From the NCBI GenBank assembly GCA_023410475.1, contig JAEYPS010000005.1, positions 62,001 to 126,000 of the forward strand: a stretch of 64,000 nt of DNA, given 5' to 3'. A program made the translations under genes and the position numbers. Below the pieces are notes generated by a model, which saw only the letters and a list, made by a program, of their open reading frames with translations, did no database searches and was not told where the DNA came from. Source of the stretch: Bacillota bacterium. Its GTDB lineage: Bacteria; Bacillota; Clostridia; Christensenellales; SZUA-584. Below are positions 8,135 to 15,988 of the stretch, in pieces. Within the stretch, counting starts at the first letter, position 1. Each line of letters starts with the position of its first letter.

Positions 8135-8758
8135 ATGGAAGAAGAACTCATATCGAAGAAAGATTTGCTTGAACTTACGAACATCTCTTACGGCCAGCTC
8201 TACAGATGGAAGCGCAAAGGCCTTATACCCGAGGATTGGTTCATAAGAAAATCAACGTTTACCGGGCAGGAAACGTTTTTCCCAAAATACAAAGTATTGC
8301 CCCGTATAGACAAGATACTAAGCAGGAAGGAAGACCTGTCTCTCGACGACCTCGCGGACGCGTTCTCCCCCGCCGAAAGCGGAATGGCGCTCAGTGCCGA
8401 AGAAGCCTCGGCCAAAGGAGTTGCTTCTATGGAAGTTTTGAAGCTTTACCTTGAGTTCAGAGGCGGCGACGAGGCTCTAGACTTCAACGATTTGCTCTGC
8501 GCTTATGTGCTGGGCAAGCGCTTAACATCGGGCGATCTCAGCCTCGACGAAGGGCGGCTGATGCTCGAGGTTTTGAGAGAGCAGATAGTAAGGTTTGCCG
8601 GAAAGCCTTCGCAGGTCTATTTGATAAGGAAGCTCGGGGTGTTCAGCTGCTTCGCGGTGACGCCGCCGTGTGAGGCGTGCTTTGACAAAGGCGTGCGCGT
8701 CGTGGGGGCCATAAGCGTTCCCGCGGAAATTGAAGAATTGAAATTAAAGCTTATATAA
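8135..8758 (+). CDS. yhbD: YhbD-like protein with MerR-like HTH (DUF4004)
   Basis: 207 residues. The N-terminus (ISKKDLLELTNISYGQLYRW) is a MerR-like winged helix with the expected following KRKGLIP. The rest is a DUF4004-type helical region, a short CEAC motif and a C-terminal EIEELKLKLI. In Bacillus subtilis yhbD precedes yhbE and yhbF, which encode bactofilins; the same order with one bactofilin is seen here, separated by only 13 bp. AAAGGAGG precedes the ATG. It is probably a regulator or partner of the bactofilin. Confidence 0.7.
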   Translation: MEEELISKKDLLELTNISYGQLYRWKRKGLIPEDWFIRKSTFTGQETFFPKYKVLPRIDKILSRKEDLSLDDLADAFSPAESGMALSAEEASAKGVASMEVLKLYLEFRGGDEALDFNDLLCAYVLGKRLTSGDLSLDEGRLMLEVLREQIVRFAGKPSQVYLIRKLGVFSCFAVTPPCEACFDKGVRVVGAISVPAEIEELKLKLI

Positions 8759-8771
8759 GGAGGATTCTATA

Positions 8772-9506
8772 GTGAAAGATTATACACAGGCGCCCGACCT
8801 TAAGATAAACGGCTCGGGCACGGCGTCCGGAGGGTTTTACAACCTCGTCCGGATAAACGGAGCGGGCAGGATAACAGGCGATATAGACTGCGGCAATTTT
8901 ATAATCAACGGCTCGGGCGACGCGAACGGCAACGTGCAAAGCGGGACAGTTAAGGTCAACGGCTCGGGCCATATCGGCGGAGACACGAGGTCCGCTGACG
9001 TCAAGGTTTACGGAAGCGCGAATTTTGACGGAGGCATCTTTTGCGAAACGCTGAATATAAACGGCTCCGCCGATATCAAAAAGAGCGTGCAGGCGCATAC
9101 CGTAGATATCGACGGCTCTATGAAGGCGCAGGATAACTGCAGCGCCGAGACGTTCAAATCGAGCGGCATGTTTGAGATAGGCGGGCTTTTAAACGCCGAA
9201 GACATAGATATAAGGCTTTACTGGCACAGGAGCCGCGCAAGAGAGATAGGCGGCAAAAGGATATCCGTGGCGCTGGGCAAAGCGGGCCTCGGAGTGATAA
9301 AGGCGCTTTTCCAGAGCGCGACATTCCCTTCCCTTGAAGCGGACATTATAGAAGGCGACGACATAACGCTTGAAAACACTATTGCGAAGGTCGTTCGCGG
9401 CAACAATGTCGTGGTAGGCGCCGGCTGCGATATAAAGCTTGTTGAATACAAAGGCTCGTACAGAAAGAACATGGGCGCAAAGGTTGCGGAAGAGAAAAAG
9501 ATCTGA
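8772..9506 (+). CDS. Bactofilin (polymer-forming cytoskeletal protein)
   Basis: 244 residues with a right-handed beta-helix core showing spaced turns of the form INGSG / VNGSG / INGAG / IDGS (residues ~12-120), the hallmark of bactofilins, which polymerise into filaments without nucleotide. A C-terminal region (residues ~155-240, IEGDDITLENTIAKVVRGNN) forms a second small beta repeat block. Start GTG at 8772 with AAGGAGG upstream. Related to B. subtilis YhbE/YhbF. It lies in one operon with the yhbD-like gene. Confidence 0.8.
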   Translation: MKDYTQAPDLKINGSGTASGGFYNLVRINGAGRITGDIDCGNFIINGSGDANGNVQSGTVKVNGSGHIGGDTRSADVKVYGSANFDGGIFCETLNINGSADIKKSVQAHTVDIDGSMKAQDNCSAETFKSSGMFEIGGLLNAEDIDIRLYWHRSRAREIGGKRISVALGKAGLGVIKALFQSATFPSLEADIIEGDDITLENTIAKVVRGNNVVVGAGCDIKLVEYKGSYRKNMGAKVAEEKKI

Positions 9507-9588
9507 CTGCAGTCAGGGTGATATGTGTTAACAATACACTCGTTTCCGGTCTTTATGAAAATTTGGTGAATTTTGTCTTGATTTTTGA

Positions 9589-9618
9589 TTGACGTAACTA
9601 CCGGCGGCATTCTATAAT
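9589..9618 (+). promoter_or_regulatory. Sigma-A promoter of the DUF368 gene
   Basis: TTGACG (9589-9594) and a perfect TATAAT (9613-9618) with an 18-bp spacer, about 38 bp before the chosen ATG at 9656. This supports the 9656 start over upstream in-frame codons. Confidence 0.7.
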
Positions 9619-9655
9619 GCTATATACACCCAACTTTGCCGCACAGGAGAAACAC

Positions 9656-10612
9656 ATGGATCGGAACGAGCAACACAGCCGGACGCCTGAAAACACAAAA
9701 AAGCCCCTTATGCCCTTCAACGCTTTTAAGTGGCTGCTGCGTATACTGCAGGGCGCTTTGATAGGCGCGGGCGCGATACTCCCCGGCGTTAGCGGAGGCG
9801 CTCTGTGCGTCGTGTTCGGCATATACCAGCCTATGATGGCGCTGCTCGCCCATCCTTTCCGTACATTTAAAAAATACGCGCTGCTGCTATTGCCGGTGCT
9901 CATCGGCTGGGTTTTGGGATTTTTCCTCATCGCGCGGCTTTTAAACCTTCTGTTTAACAACCCCACGTCTTCGAGCCCCGCTACATGGCTTTTCGTGGGA
10001 CTTATAGCAGGTATGATGCCTCAGCTGTTCCGCGAAGCTAAAAAACAGGGCAGGACGTTTAAAGCGTGGATAGCGCTCGGCATAAGCATGTCTTTGATAC
10101 TAACGCTGCTCGTTATACTTCAGTACGGCACGAAGATACAGATAGAGCCGAATTTATGGTGGTTTTTTGTGTGCGGTATCTTCTGGGGATTAAGCCTTGT
10201 GGTGCCGGGCCTGAGCTCCTCCTCGCTGCTGCTGTTTCTCGGGCTCTATCAGGCCATGACGGCGGGAATAGCGCATTTCTCGCTGGGCGTAATATTGCCG
10301 ATGGTCGCCGGAATAGCTCTCGTGATATTTATTTCGGCGCGCGCCATCAGCTATATGTTTGAAAAGCATTATTCTTCGTCGTCTCACGCGATACTGGGTT
10401 TCGTCATAGCTTCGACCATAGGCATAATCCTTCCTTCGTCGGGCAACACCGGGGCGAGCGGAGAAACTATAGGAATAGATTACAGCGCCGTCGATTTTCG
10501 CGTTATTATACTCTGGGCAGTCTGCTTTATAATCGGCTTCGCCATAGCGTGGTTTATGGACAGGATGAGCAAAAAATTATTATCAAGGCCCGAGTTGGAG
10601 GAGCAGCAATGA
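9656..10612 (+). CDS. DUF368 protein, PopT-type undecaprenyl-phosphate translocase
   Basis: 318 residues with around eight hydrophobic segments. The DUF368 signature GAGAILPGVSGGAL is at residues ~37-50, and a related inverted-repeat motif (VVPGLSSSSLLLFLGLYQ) appears in the second half. DUF368 proteins (PopT) return the lipid carrier undecaprenyl phosphate to the cytoplasmic face for reuse in wall synthesis. The start at 9656 has CAGGAGAA upstream and fits the promoter. Monocistronic, with a strong terminator just after it. The same window encodes UppS and an LCP protein, which make and consume this lipid carrier. Confidence 0.85.
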   Translation: MDRNEQHSRTPENTKKPLMPFNAFKWLLRILQGALIGAGAILPGVSGGALCVVFGIYQPMMALLAHPFRTFKKYALLLLPVLIGWVLGFFLIARLLNLLFNNPTSSSPATWLFVGLIAGMMPQLFREAKKQGRTFKAWIALGISMSLILTLLVILQYGTKIQIEPNLWWFFVCGIFWGLSLVVPGLSSSSLLLFLGLYQAMTAGIAHFSLGVILPMVAGIALVIFISARAISYMFEKHYSSSSHAILGFVIASTIGIILPSSGNTGASGETIGIDYSAVDFRVIILWAVCFIIGFAIAWFMDRMSKKLLSRPELEEQQ

Positions 10613-10629
10613 ATACTTTACGTGTATCG

Positions 10630-10661
10630 AGGCCTTGCTAAGCGCAAGGCCTTTATTTTTT
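10630..10661 (+). terminator. Rho-independent terminator after the DUF368 gene
   Basis: AGGCCTTGC (10630-10638), loop TAAGC, GCAAGGCCT (10644-10652), then TTTATTTTTT. Confidence 0.92.
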
Positions 10662-10688
10662 AACTTTAAAAAAAACGGAGTGATGTTT

Positions 10689-11654
10689 ATGGAAATGCTT
10701 GAAACAATGAACCTATGCAAGACGTTCAGAAACAAAAAGAATACTGTTGAGGCCGTAAAGGGTGTGAGTCTCACGGTAAAGCGGGGCGAGATCTTCGGGT
10801 TCCTAGGCCCTAACGGAGCTGGAAAGACTACTACGATGAGGATGCTTACAACGCTGATGAAGCCGACGTCCGGCAAGGCGACCGTAGTGGGGCTCGATCT
10901 CGCCCAATCGAAGCAGATACGCCAAAAGATAGGCTATGTCAGCCAGAAGGGCGGCTGCTATGAATTTGCTACGGGGTTTGAAAACCTCGTGCTTCAGGGA
11001 AGGCTGTACGGCCTTACAAGGAGCGCCGCGGCCGAGAAAGCGGCAAAGCTCGTCAAGGCCTTTGGCATGGAGGATTACTGTCACAGAAAGGTCATGACGT
11101 ATTCGGGCGGGCAGCGCAGGCATATTGACCTCGGTCTCGGAGTCATGCACAGCCCTCAGCTGCTGTACCTCGACGAGCCCACAACGGGGCTCGACCCCAC
11201 CTCGCGGGCGAACTTCTGGGAAGAGATAAAGGGCCTCAGAGAAACGGGCATAACGGTGTTCCTCACGACGCATTACCTCGACGAAGCGGATTCGCTGTGC
11301 GACACTATCTGTATAATGGACAGGGGTTCGGTGGCGGCGCAGGGCACCGCGCTTGACCTCAAAAGGCAGATAGCGGGAGACATAATAAAGATAGGCTTGG
11401 AAGAGGCGTTTGTTGAGAAAGCTAAAGCGCTGCTGCTTCCGTGCAAGGATGTAAAAGAGATAGTCACGGGCGTAAGTTCCGTAAAGCTGTACGTCGAAAG
11501 CGGGGAAAAAGCTCTGCCCGTCATACTGCCTATGCTTATAAGCGACGGAATAACTATACTGTCGGCGGAGCTCACAAGGCCGTCGCTGGACGAGGTATTC
11601 TTAAAGACCACAGGCCATTCCATCAAAAACGGTGAAACGGAGGAGATACAATGA
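10689..11654 (+). CDS. ABC transporter ATP-binding protein (DrrA type)
   Basis: 321 residues. Walker A GPNGAGKTT (~40-48), Q-loop YVSQKGG, signature YSGGQRRHIDLG, Walker B LLYLDEPTTGLD and the switch His in FLTTHYLDEAD. The DrrA/multidrug subfamily is indicated by GQRR and the ~100-residue C-terminal extension. The start at 10689 is chosen because GGAG (10677-10680) is 8 bases upstream; the ATG at 10683 is too close. It overlaps the permease gene by four bases, so the two proteins form a two-gene exporter. Substrate unknown. Confidence 0.88.
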   Translation: MEMLETMNLCKTFRNKKNTVEAVKGVSLTVKRGEIFGFLGPNGAGKTTTMRMLTTLMKPTSGKATVVGLDLAQSKQIRQKIGYVSQKGGCYEFATGFENLVLQGRLYGLTRSAAAEKAAKLVKAFGMEDYCHRKVMTYSGGQRRHIDLGLGVMHSPQLLYLDEPTTGLDPTSRANFWEEIKGLRETGITVFLTTHYLDEADSLCDTICIMDRGSVAAQGTALDLKRQIAGDIIKIGLEEAFVEKAKALLLPCKDVKEIVTGVSSVKLYVESGEKALPVILPMLISDGITILSAELTRPSLDEVFLKTTGHSIKNGETEEIQ

Positions 11655-12406
11655 AGACATTGAAAGAAACAGGAGTGCTGTTCCTGCACTACGAAAAGCT
11701 GCTTTTACGCAATCCGTTCTGGATGATAGCCGCGCTGTTCCAGCCCGTATGCTATCTTTACCTGTTCGCTCCGCTGCTCAGCAATATTCCGGGGCTGGCG
11801 GGTAGTTCCAGCGCGATAAACATGTTCACGCCGGGGCTTATGGTCATCCTGAGCCTGTTCTCTGTCATGTTCGTAGGGTACGCCATGATTGATTACTTAA
11901 GAAGCGGTGTTATAGAGAGGCTGCGCGTTACTACGGCCAGCAGGACGGCGCTGCTTCTCGGCATAGTGCTGCGCGATGTTTCCACGCTTATTGTACAGGC
12001 GCTTATAGTCATATTGCTTGCGCTGCCGCTCGGGCTCGAGATATCGGCCTTGGGCATACTGTTATCGCTGCTGATGATGGCTCTTATTGGGCTTTGCATC
12101 TCCCCCGCCTCCTACGCGCTCGCGCTTGCTGTAAAGTCTGAGGACGCGCTGGGGCCCATACTCAACTTTTTCTCTCAGCCTTTGCTGCTGCTTTCGGGAG
12201 TGCTGCTGCCTCTGACGCTCGCGCCTCTGTGGCTTCGGGCGCTGAGCTCGGCGAACCCAATTAAATACGCCGTAGACGCCACCCGCGCGATATTTAACGC
12301 AGATATGAGCAATCCCGCCGTTTGGCAGGCGTTCGCGCTGCTCCTCGCGCTCACGGCGCTGTCCTTCTTTTGGGCGATGAGAAAAATGAAGCAGGCGACC
12401 GCGTAA
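11651..12406 (+). CDS. ABC-2 type transporter permease
   Basis: 251 residues with six membrane segments typical of ABC-2 exporters (family of DrrB/NodJ): MIAALFQPVCYLYLFAPLL near the N-terminus, then MVILSLFSVMFVGYAMIDY, and the conserved late loop NPIKYAVDATRAIF. It follows its ATPase with an ATGA overlap and ends the operon at a clear terminator. The gene after it encodes a TetR regulator with its own promoter, so TetR control of this exporter is possible but not shown. Confidence 0.88.
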   Translation: MKTLKETGVLFLHYEKLLLRNPFWMIAALFQPVCYLYLFAPLLSNIPGLAGSSSAINMFTPGLMVILSLFSVMFVGYAMIDYLRSGVIERLRVTTASRTALLLGIVLRDVSTLIVQALIVILLALPLGLEISALGILLSLLMMALIGLCISPASYALALAVKSEDALGPILNFFSQPLLLLSGVLLPLTLAPLWLRALSSANPIKYAVDATRAIFNADMSNPAVWQAFALLLALTALSFFWAMRKMKQATA

Positions 12407-12423
12407 AACTGGCGTCCTATGAT

Positions 12424-12454
12424 TCCCGGAATTAATTCCGGGAGTCTTTTTATT
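12424..12454 (+). terminator. Rho-independent terminator after ABC operon
   Basis: TCCCGGAATTAATTCCGGGA is a 20-bp perfect palindrome (12424-12443) followed by GTCTTTTTATTT. Confidence 0.85.
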
Positions 12455-12460
12455 TAGGTA

Positions 12461-12512
12461 TTGACATCAACCCCTCAAACTGATATTCTTTGATTGACTG
12501 ATTAATCAATCA
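12461..12512 (+). promoter_or_regulatory. Promoter and TetR-type operator
   Basis: TTGACA (12461-12466), 17 bp, TATTCT (12484-12489). Right after it is the dyad TGATTGA (12491-12497) ... TCAATCA (12506-12512), near-perfect over 22 bp, at the expected transcription start. It precedes a tetR gene, so it is probably the autoregulatory site. Confidence 0.65.
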
Positions 12513-12529
12513 TAAATGAGGTATTATTG

Positions 12530-13129
12530 ATGAGCCCGAGAAACGAAGAGCAGAACGAGCAAATAAAGGACGAACGCAGGGAGCAGCTACTCTCCGCGGC
12601 GCTGAAAGTATTCGCCGCAAAGGGCTTCGCGGCAGCGAAGATAAGTGATATCGCTTCGCGGGCGGGGCTCAGCCACGGCCTCGTGTATCACTACTTCAGC
12701 TCGAAGGAGCAGATATTTCTTGCGCTGCTGGAGCGCGCGCTGCTAACATCTGCGCAGTCTCTGCTGATGGTCGAACAGCTTCCCCTCTCCCCCGTTGATA
12801 AGGTGCGCGAGACTGCGAAGTATATACTCGGCGGCATAGAAAACTACGCGGACTCGGCGTATTACTTTCTGATCGTGATGCACGCCTCTATTATGGAGGG
12901 CCCCGGCAAAAAAAACGGCGGTATCCTCGGCAAGTCACTTGCAGCCGTAGAGTCTATGGTGAGGATACTTACCGAAGGCCAGCGGTCAGGAGAGATAAGG
13001 GAAGGCAACCCATACGAGATGGCTATGACATTTTTTGCAGCTATACAAGGGCTTGCTCTGTACAAAATAGCGTATGGGGATTTTAAGATGCCCGATCCCG
13101 AGATACTAGTTAACATAGTAAAGAAATAA
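12530..13129 (+). CDS. TetR-family transcriptional regulator
   Basis: 199 residues. The N-terminal TetR helix-turn-helix is clear (ALKVFAAKGFAAAKISDIAS, then GLSHGLVYHYFSSKEQIF); the rest is the variable ligand-binding domain. The ATG at 12530 follows GAGG at 12518-12521. It shares direction with the FAD oxidoreductase gene 26 bp downstream, so the regulator and enzyme are likely one transcript controlled by the dyad just upstream. Confidence 0.88.
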   Translation: MSPRNEEQNEQIKDERREQLLSAALKVFAAKGFAAAKISDIASRAGLSHGLVYHYFSSKEQIFLALLERALLTSAQSLLMVEQLPLSPVDKVRETAKYILGGIENYADSAYYFLIVMHASIMEGPGKKNGGILGKSLAAVESMVRILTEGQRSGEIREGNPYEMAMTFFAAIQGLALYKIAYGDFKMPDPEILVNIVKK

Positions 13130-13155
13130 TAAGTTTATATATTTGGAGGTTTAAA

Positions 13156-14640
13156 GTGAAGAAGGTAATAATAATCGGCGCAGGCATTGCCGGGCTTACA
13201 TGCGGCATATACGCGAGGCAGAGCGGGTTTGATACCGAGATCTACGAAGCGCATACCATACCCGGCGGAGAGTGCACCGGCTGGGACAGGAAAGGCTATC
13301 ACTTCGACGGCTGCATACACTGGCTAGTGGGCACAAAGAACGGCACTCCAATAAACGAGATGTGGCGCGAAACGGGCGCGCTTGATGATTCCGTTGGCAT
13401 CATCAACCACGCCGCCTATTGCACATATGAAGAGGATGATAAAGCCGTTATATTCTACACGAACGCGGACAAACTTGAAGAGCATCTTCTCGAAATCGCT
13501 CCGGAGGACAGAAAGCAGATAAAGAAGCTCTGCAAGGCTATTCGCCGCATGGGAACCATGGCGATGCCCATCGATAAGCCGATGGACATGATGACGGCGG
13601 GCGACGGAATGAAATTTGCCGCAAAGAACATCCGCTCTTTAAAGTATGTCATGAAATACGGCAAAATGAATATAGGAGAGTTTGTTAAGGGCTTTAAGAA
13701 CCCTTTCCTCAGGCGCGCGATACTTGCGGCGTTTCCCGAAGGCTATTCCTGTATGGCGTTCGTCTCGACGCTTGCGGGCATGAACGCAGGCGACTACGGA
13801 TGCCCGGAGGGAGGCTCTCGCGCGTTCGCCAAGAGGATGGAGCAAAAATACATCGGGCTTGGCGGCAAAGTTTTCTATAAGTCCAGGGTCGAGAAGGTGC
13901 TTGCAGAGTCAGGCAGGGCGGCGGGCATAAGGCTCGCGGACGGAAGAGAGGTTACGGGAGACCATATAGTATCGTGCGCGGACGGGTACGCGACGCTGAA
14001 GTTCATGCTGGACGACAGGTATACCCCAGAAGTATACGACAAGCTGTTCGGAAGCCCCGATAAATACCTAACCCCCACGTGTTCGCTCGTGTTCCTTGGT
14101 GTAAGCGCAAAGATCGAAGGCGGCAGCCGCAGCACCAACATCCGGCGCAAAGAAACGATATCGCTGGGAGGCGTGCAGACGGACTGCGTAAGCATATTAA
14201 ACTACGGGTATGAAAAGCGGTTCGCGCCCGAGGGAAAGACGGTTATGGCGTGTTACTACAGCGCGGATTACGATTATTGGAAAGCGCTTGACGCGGATAA
14301 ATACGCGGCGGAAAAGAAAGCGCTCGAACAGGACGCGATAGCCGCAGTCACGGCAAGGTTCCCCGAGGCTGAAGGAAAAATAGAAGTGACTGACGTAGTC
14401 ACTCCCATAACGTATGAAAAGTACTGCAGCGCGTGGAGAGGCTCATGGATGTCGTGGGTGGGAGTCGTCAAAGACGCTCCGCAGTATTTCCCGGGGTTGC
14501 TGCCCGGCCTTGATAACTTCATAATGGCAGGCATGTGGACGCTGTCGCCGGGAGGAGTGGTGGGCGCGGCCGCTTCGGGAAGATTCGCGGCGCACAGGCT
14601 GTGCATACAGAACGGGATGAAATTCAAAACGAAGCAGTGA
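13156..14640 (+). CDS. FAD-dependent oxidoreductase, phytoene-desaturase/CrtI-like
   Basis: 494 residues. Dinucleotide-binding motif IIIGAGIAGLTCGIYARQSG at the N-terminus, then the CrtI/carotenoid-isomerase pattern GGECTGWDRKGYHFDGCIHW, and a C-terminal FAD contact (WTLSPGGVVGAAASGRFAA). Related to retinol saturase/phytoene desaturase-like oxidoreductases found widely in Clostridia, whose substrates are mostly unknown. GTG start after GGAGG. No carotenoid genes are nearby, so a carotenoid role should not be assumed. Confidence 0.8.
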   Translation: MKKVIIIGAGIAGLTCGIYARQSGFDTEIYEAHTIPGGECTGWDRKGYHFDGCIHWLVGTKNGTPINEMWRETGALDDSVGIINHAAYCTYEEDDKAVIFYTNADKLEEHLLEIAPEDRKQIKKLCKAIRRMGTMAMPIDKPMDMMTAGDGMKFAAKNIRSLKYVMKYGKMNIGEFVKGFKNPFLRRAILAAFPEGYSCMAFVSTLAGMNAGDYGCPEGGSRAFAKRMEQKYIGLGGKVFYKSRVEKVLAESGRAAGIRLADGREVTGDHIVSCADGYATLKFMLDDRYTPEVYDKLFGSPDKYLTPTCSLVFLGVSAKIEGGSRSTNIRRKETISLGGVQTDCVSILNYGYEKRFAPEGKTVMACYYSADYDYWKALDADKYAAEKKALEQDAIAAVTARFPEAEGKIEVTDVVTPITYEKYCSAWRGSWMSWVGVVKDAPQYFPGLLPGLDNFIMAGMWTLSPGGVVGAAASGRFAAHRLCIQNGMKFKTKQ

Positions 14641-14649
14641 TAGTATATT

Positions 14650-14672
14650 GGAGGCGTCATCGCCTCCTTTAT
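14650..14672 (+). terminator. Terminator after the oxidoreductase gene
   Basis: GGAGGCG (14650-14656), TCAT, CGCCTCC (14661-14667), then TTTATTA. Confidence 0.75.
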
Positions 14673-14676
14673 TACA

Positions 14677-14871
14677 TTGCGCGGAGTCATATATGACAAG
14701 AGAGCGAAGCAGAGACCGAAGAAAGAAAAGCCAAAACAGGTCACGACTGATACTGTAGCGAGGTTGCCCCTGCCCCAAGGTGACTGCAAAAACCATAAGC
14801 TTTGCGGCCCATGCCGCGCAAAGCACAGCCCGCCAAGAAAGAGCCTTCCATACTGCGAGCGGGGAAAGTAA
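14677..14871 (+). CDS. Doubtful small basic Cys-containing ORF
   Basis: A 64-codon frame starting at TTG, or ATG-less, after the terminator, in an otherwise empty 288-bp gap. The product would be strongly basic with NHKLCGPCRAKH near its C-terminus, a CxxC that could bind zinc. There is no good Shine-Dalgarno sequence and no promoter that I can see, so it may be chance. Confidence 0.2.
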   Translation: MRGVIYDKRAKQRPKKEKPKQVTTDTVARLPLPQGDCKNHKLCGPCRAKHSPPRKSLPYCERGK

Positions 14872-14882
14872 AAATGCTAAAC

Positions 14883-14914
14883 AAGGCTGTTCGAAGCTGC
14901 GGACAGCCTTTTGC
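14883..14914 (-). terminator. Hairpin terminator after the DUF2935 gene
   Basis: AAGGCTGT (14883-14890) and ACAGCCTT (14903-14910) pair around a 12-base loop, 18 bp beyond the DUF2935 stop. The U tract on the minus strand is weak (GTTTAGCATTTTT). Confidence 0.5.
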
Positions 14915-14928
14915 AATTGAGCGGTTTT

Positions 14929-15843
14929 CTAGCTCAGAGTCTCTCTCAGCACGCGCAGATAGTAATTGTTCTCTCTCAGTACGTGGTCGGCAAGCAGCGG
15001 CAGTATTATGGATTTTACCTTGCAGGACAGTATGCCGTTCGTGCCCTGCGCCTTGAAATCTCTGAAGCTCTCGGCTACGGGGACCGTCCTCCTTGTAATT
15101 ACCGGAAGTGTCTGAAGCGCCCTCGTGGCGGCCTGCGCCTGATGTGTCAGCCTCCCGAATTCCGCAGCGAAGCCTCTTGCTTTCTTCTTCAGCTCCTTCT
15201 CGGAGGGATCGAGCAGCCCGTCTATGAATTCGGCGTGTTCTTCCATGATGTGGTTCCAAAAAGCCTCCTCTTCGGCAAGCTCTCCCGGCCCCATTTCGAG
15301 CCGCCTTTGCATAAGCCTCTCAAGCATATCTATATAGTCTTCCGCCTCGTGTATTATGTGCTCTATCTGCGTGGGGTATATCATCGTTATCATCCTGCAC
15401 GCGGTGACGTCTCTGAATACATTCTGTTTAAACTGCAATAGCTCACCGGCAAGGCCAAGGGCATTGTAGTTCAGCCTGTCGGCGAAGTTCTGCATGGAAT
15501 CGGGCGGCACCGCAGAACCTGCGATGTTGTATTCTTCGAGCGTCAGCTGCGTATCTATATCGGCGCCTGTAAACATCTCTGTCTGTCGCTCCGCCTCCTC
15601 CGTAAAGCGCGTGTAAAGCTCGCCGGACGAGAGAACCGAATCGCTGATGTAGCCTTTCGCGGCCTGTATGGCATGGCGCATCAGGTCATTGAATCTCAGC
15701 CTTATGTTTTCGGCCTGATCCGCAAGGTCTTTGTCCTTGGGGGTAAATCCGAGCTGCAGAAACAACGCGTGTTCTTTCATTATACGCAGATAGAACAGAT
15801 TGACCTCCAGCGAATCCTGTATGTATGAGTTTTGAACCGGCAT
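14929..15843 (-). CDS. DUF2935 domain protein (hemerythrin-like helical bundle)
   Basis: 304 residues, all helical, with two DUF2935 repeats. Each carries Glu/His motifs of the kind that bind di-metal centres in hemerythrin-like folds (MKEHALFLQLGF at ~22, MEEHAEFIDGLL at ~200, and ADHVLRENNYYLRVL at the end). DUF2935 proteins are frequent in spore-forming Clostridia and Bacilli; their function is unproven. AAGGAGG before the ATG. It is a single gene facing the YkvI gene with a shared upstream region. Confidence 0.8.
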   Translation of the reverse strand: MPVQNSYIQDSLEVNLFYLRIMKEHALFLQLGFTPKDKDLADQAENIRLRFNDLMRHAIQAAKGYISDSVLSSGELYTRFTEEAERQTEMFTGADIDTQLTLEEYNIAGSAVPPDSMQNFADRLNYNALGLAGELLQFKQNVFRDVTACRMITMIYPTQIEHIIHEAEDYIDMLERLMQRRLEMGPGELAEEEAFWNHIMEEHAEFIDGLLDPSEKELKKKARGFAAEFGRLTHQAQAATRALQTLPVITRRTVPVAESFRDFKAQGTNGILSCKVKSIILPLLADHVLRENNYYLRVLRETLS

Positions 15844-15901
15844 CAGAAAAAAACCTCCTTCATTGATATTTTATAGTATGACGGCGCAGCTTTTTATGTT
15901 A

Positions 15902-15930
15902 TTGCCTGATTCCCTGCATAACGGTATAAC
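15902..15930 (+). promoter_or_regulatory. Promoter of ykvI-like gene
   Basis: TTGCCT (15902-15907) and TATAAC (15925-15930), 17-bp spacer. It lies downstream of the longest open-frame start, which supports translation from 15989. Confidence 0.5.
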
Positions 15931-15988
15931 ACATACGAGTCATATATCCCGTATAAAGCGCAGTAGAATGTATCATTGGAGGGCGGGT

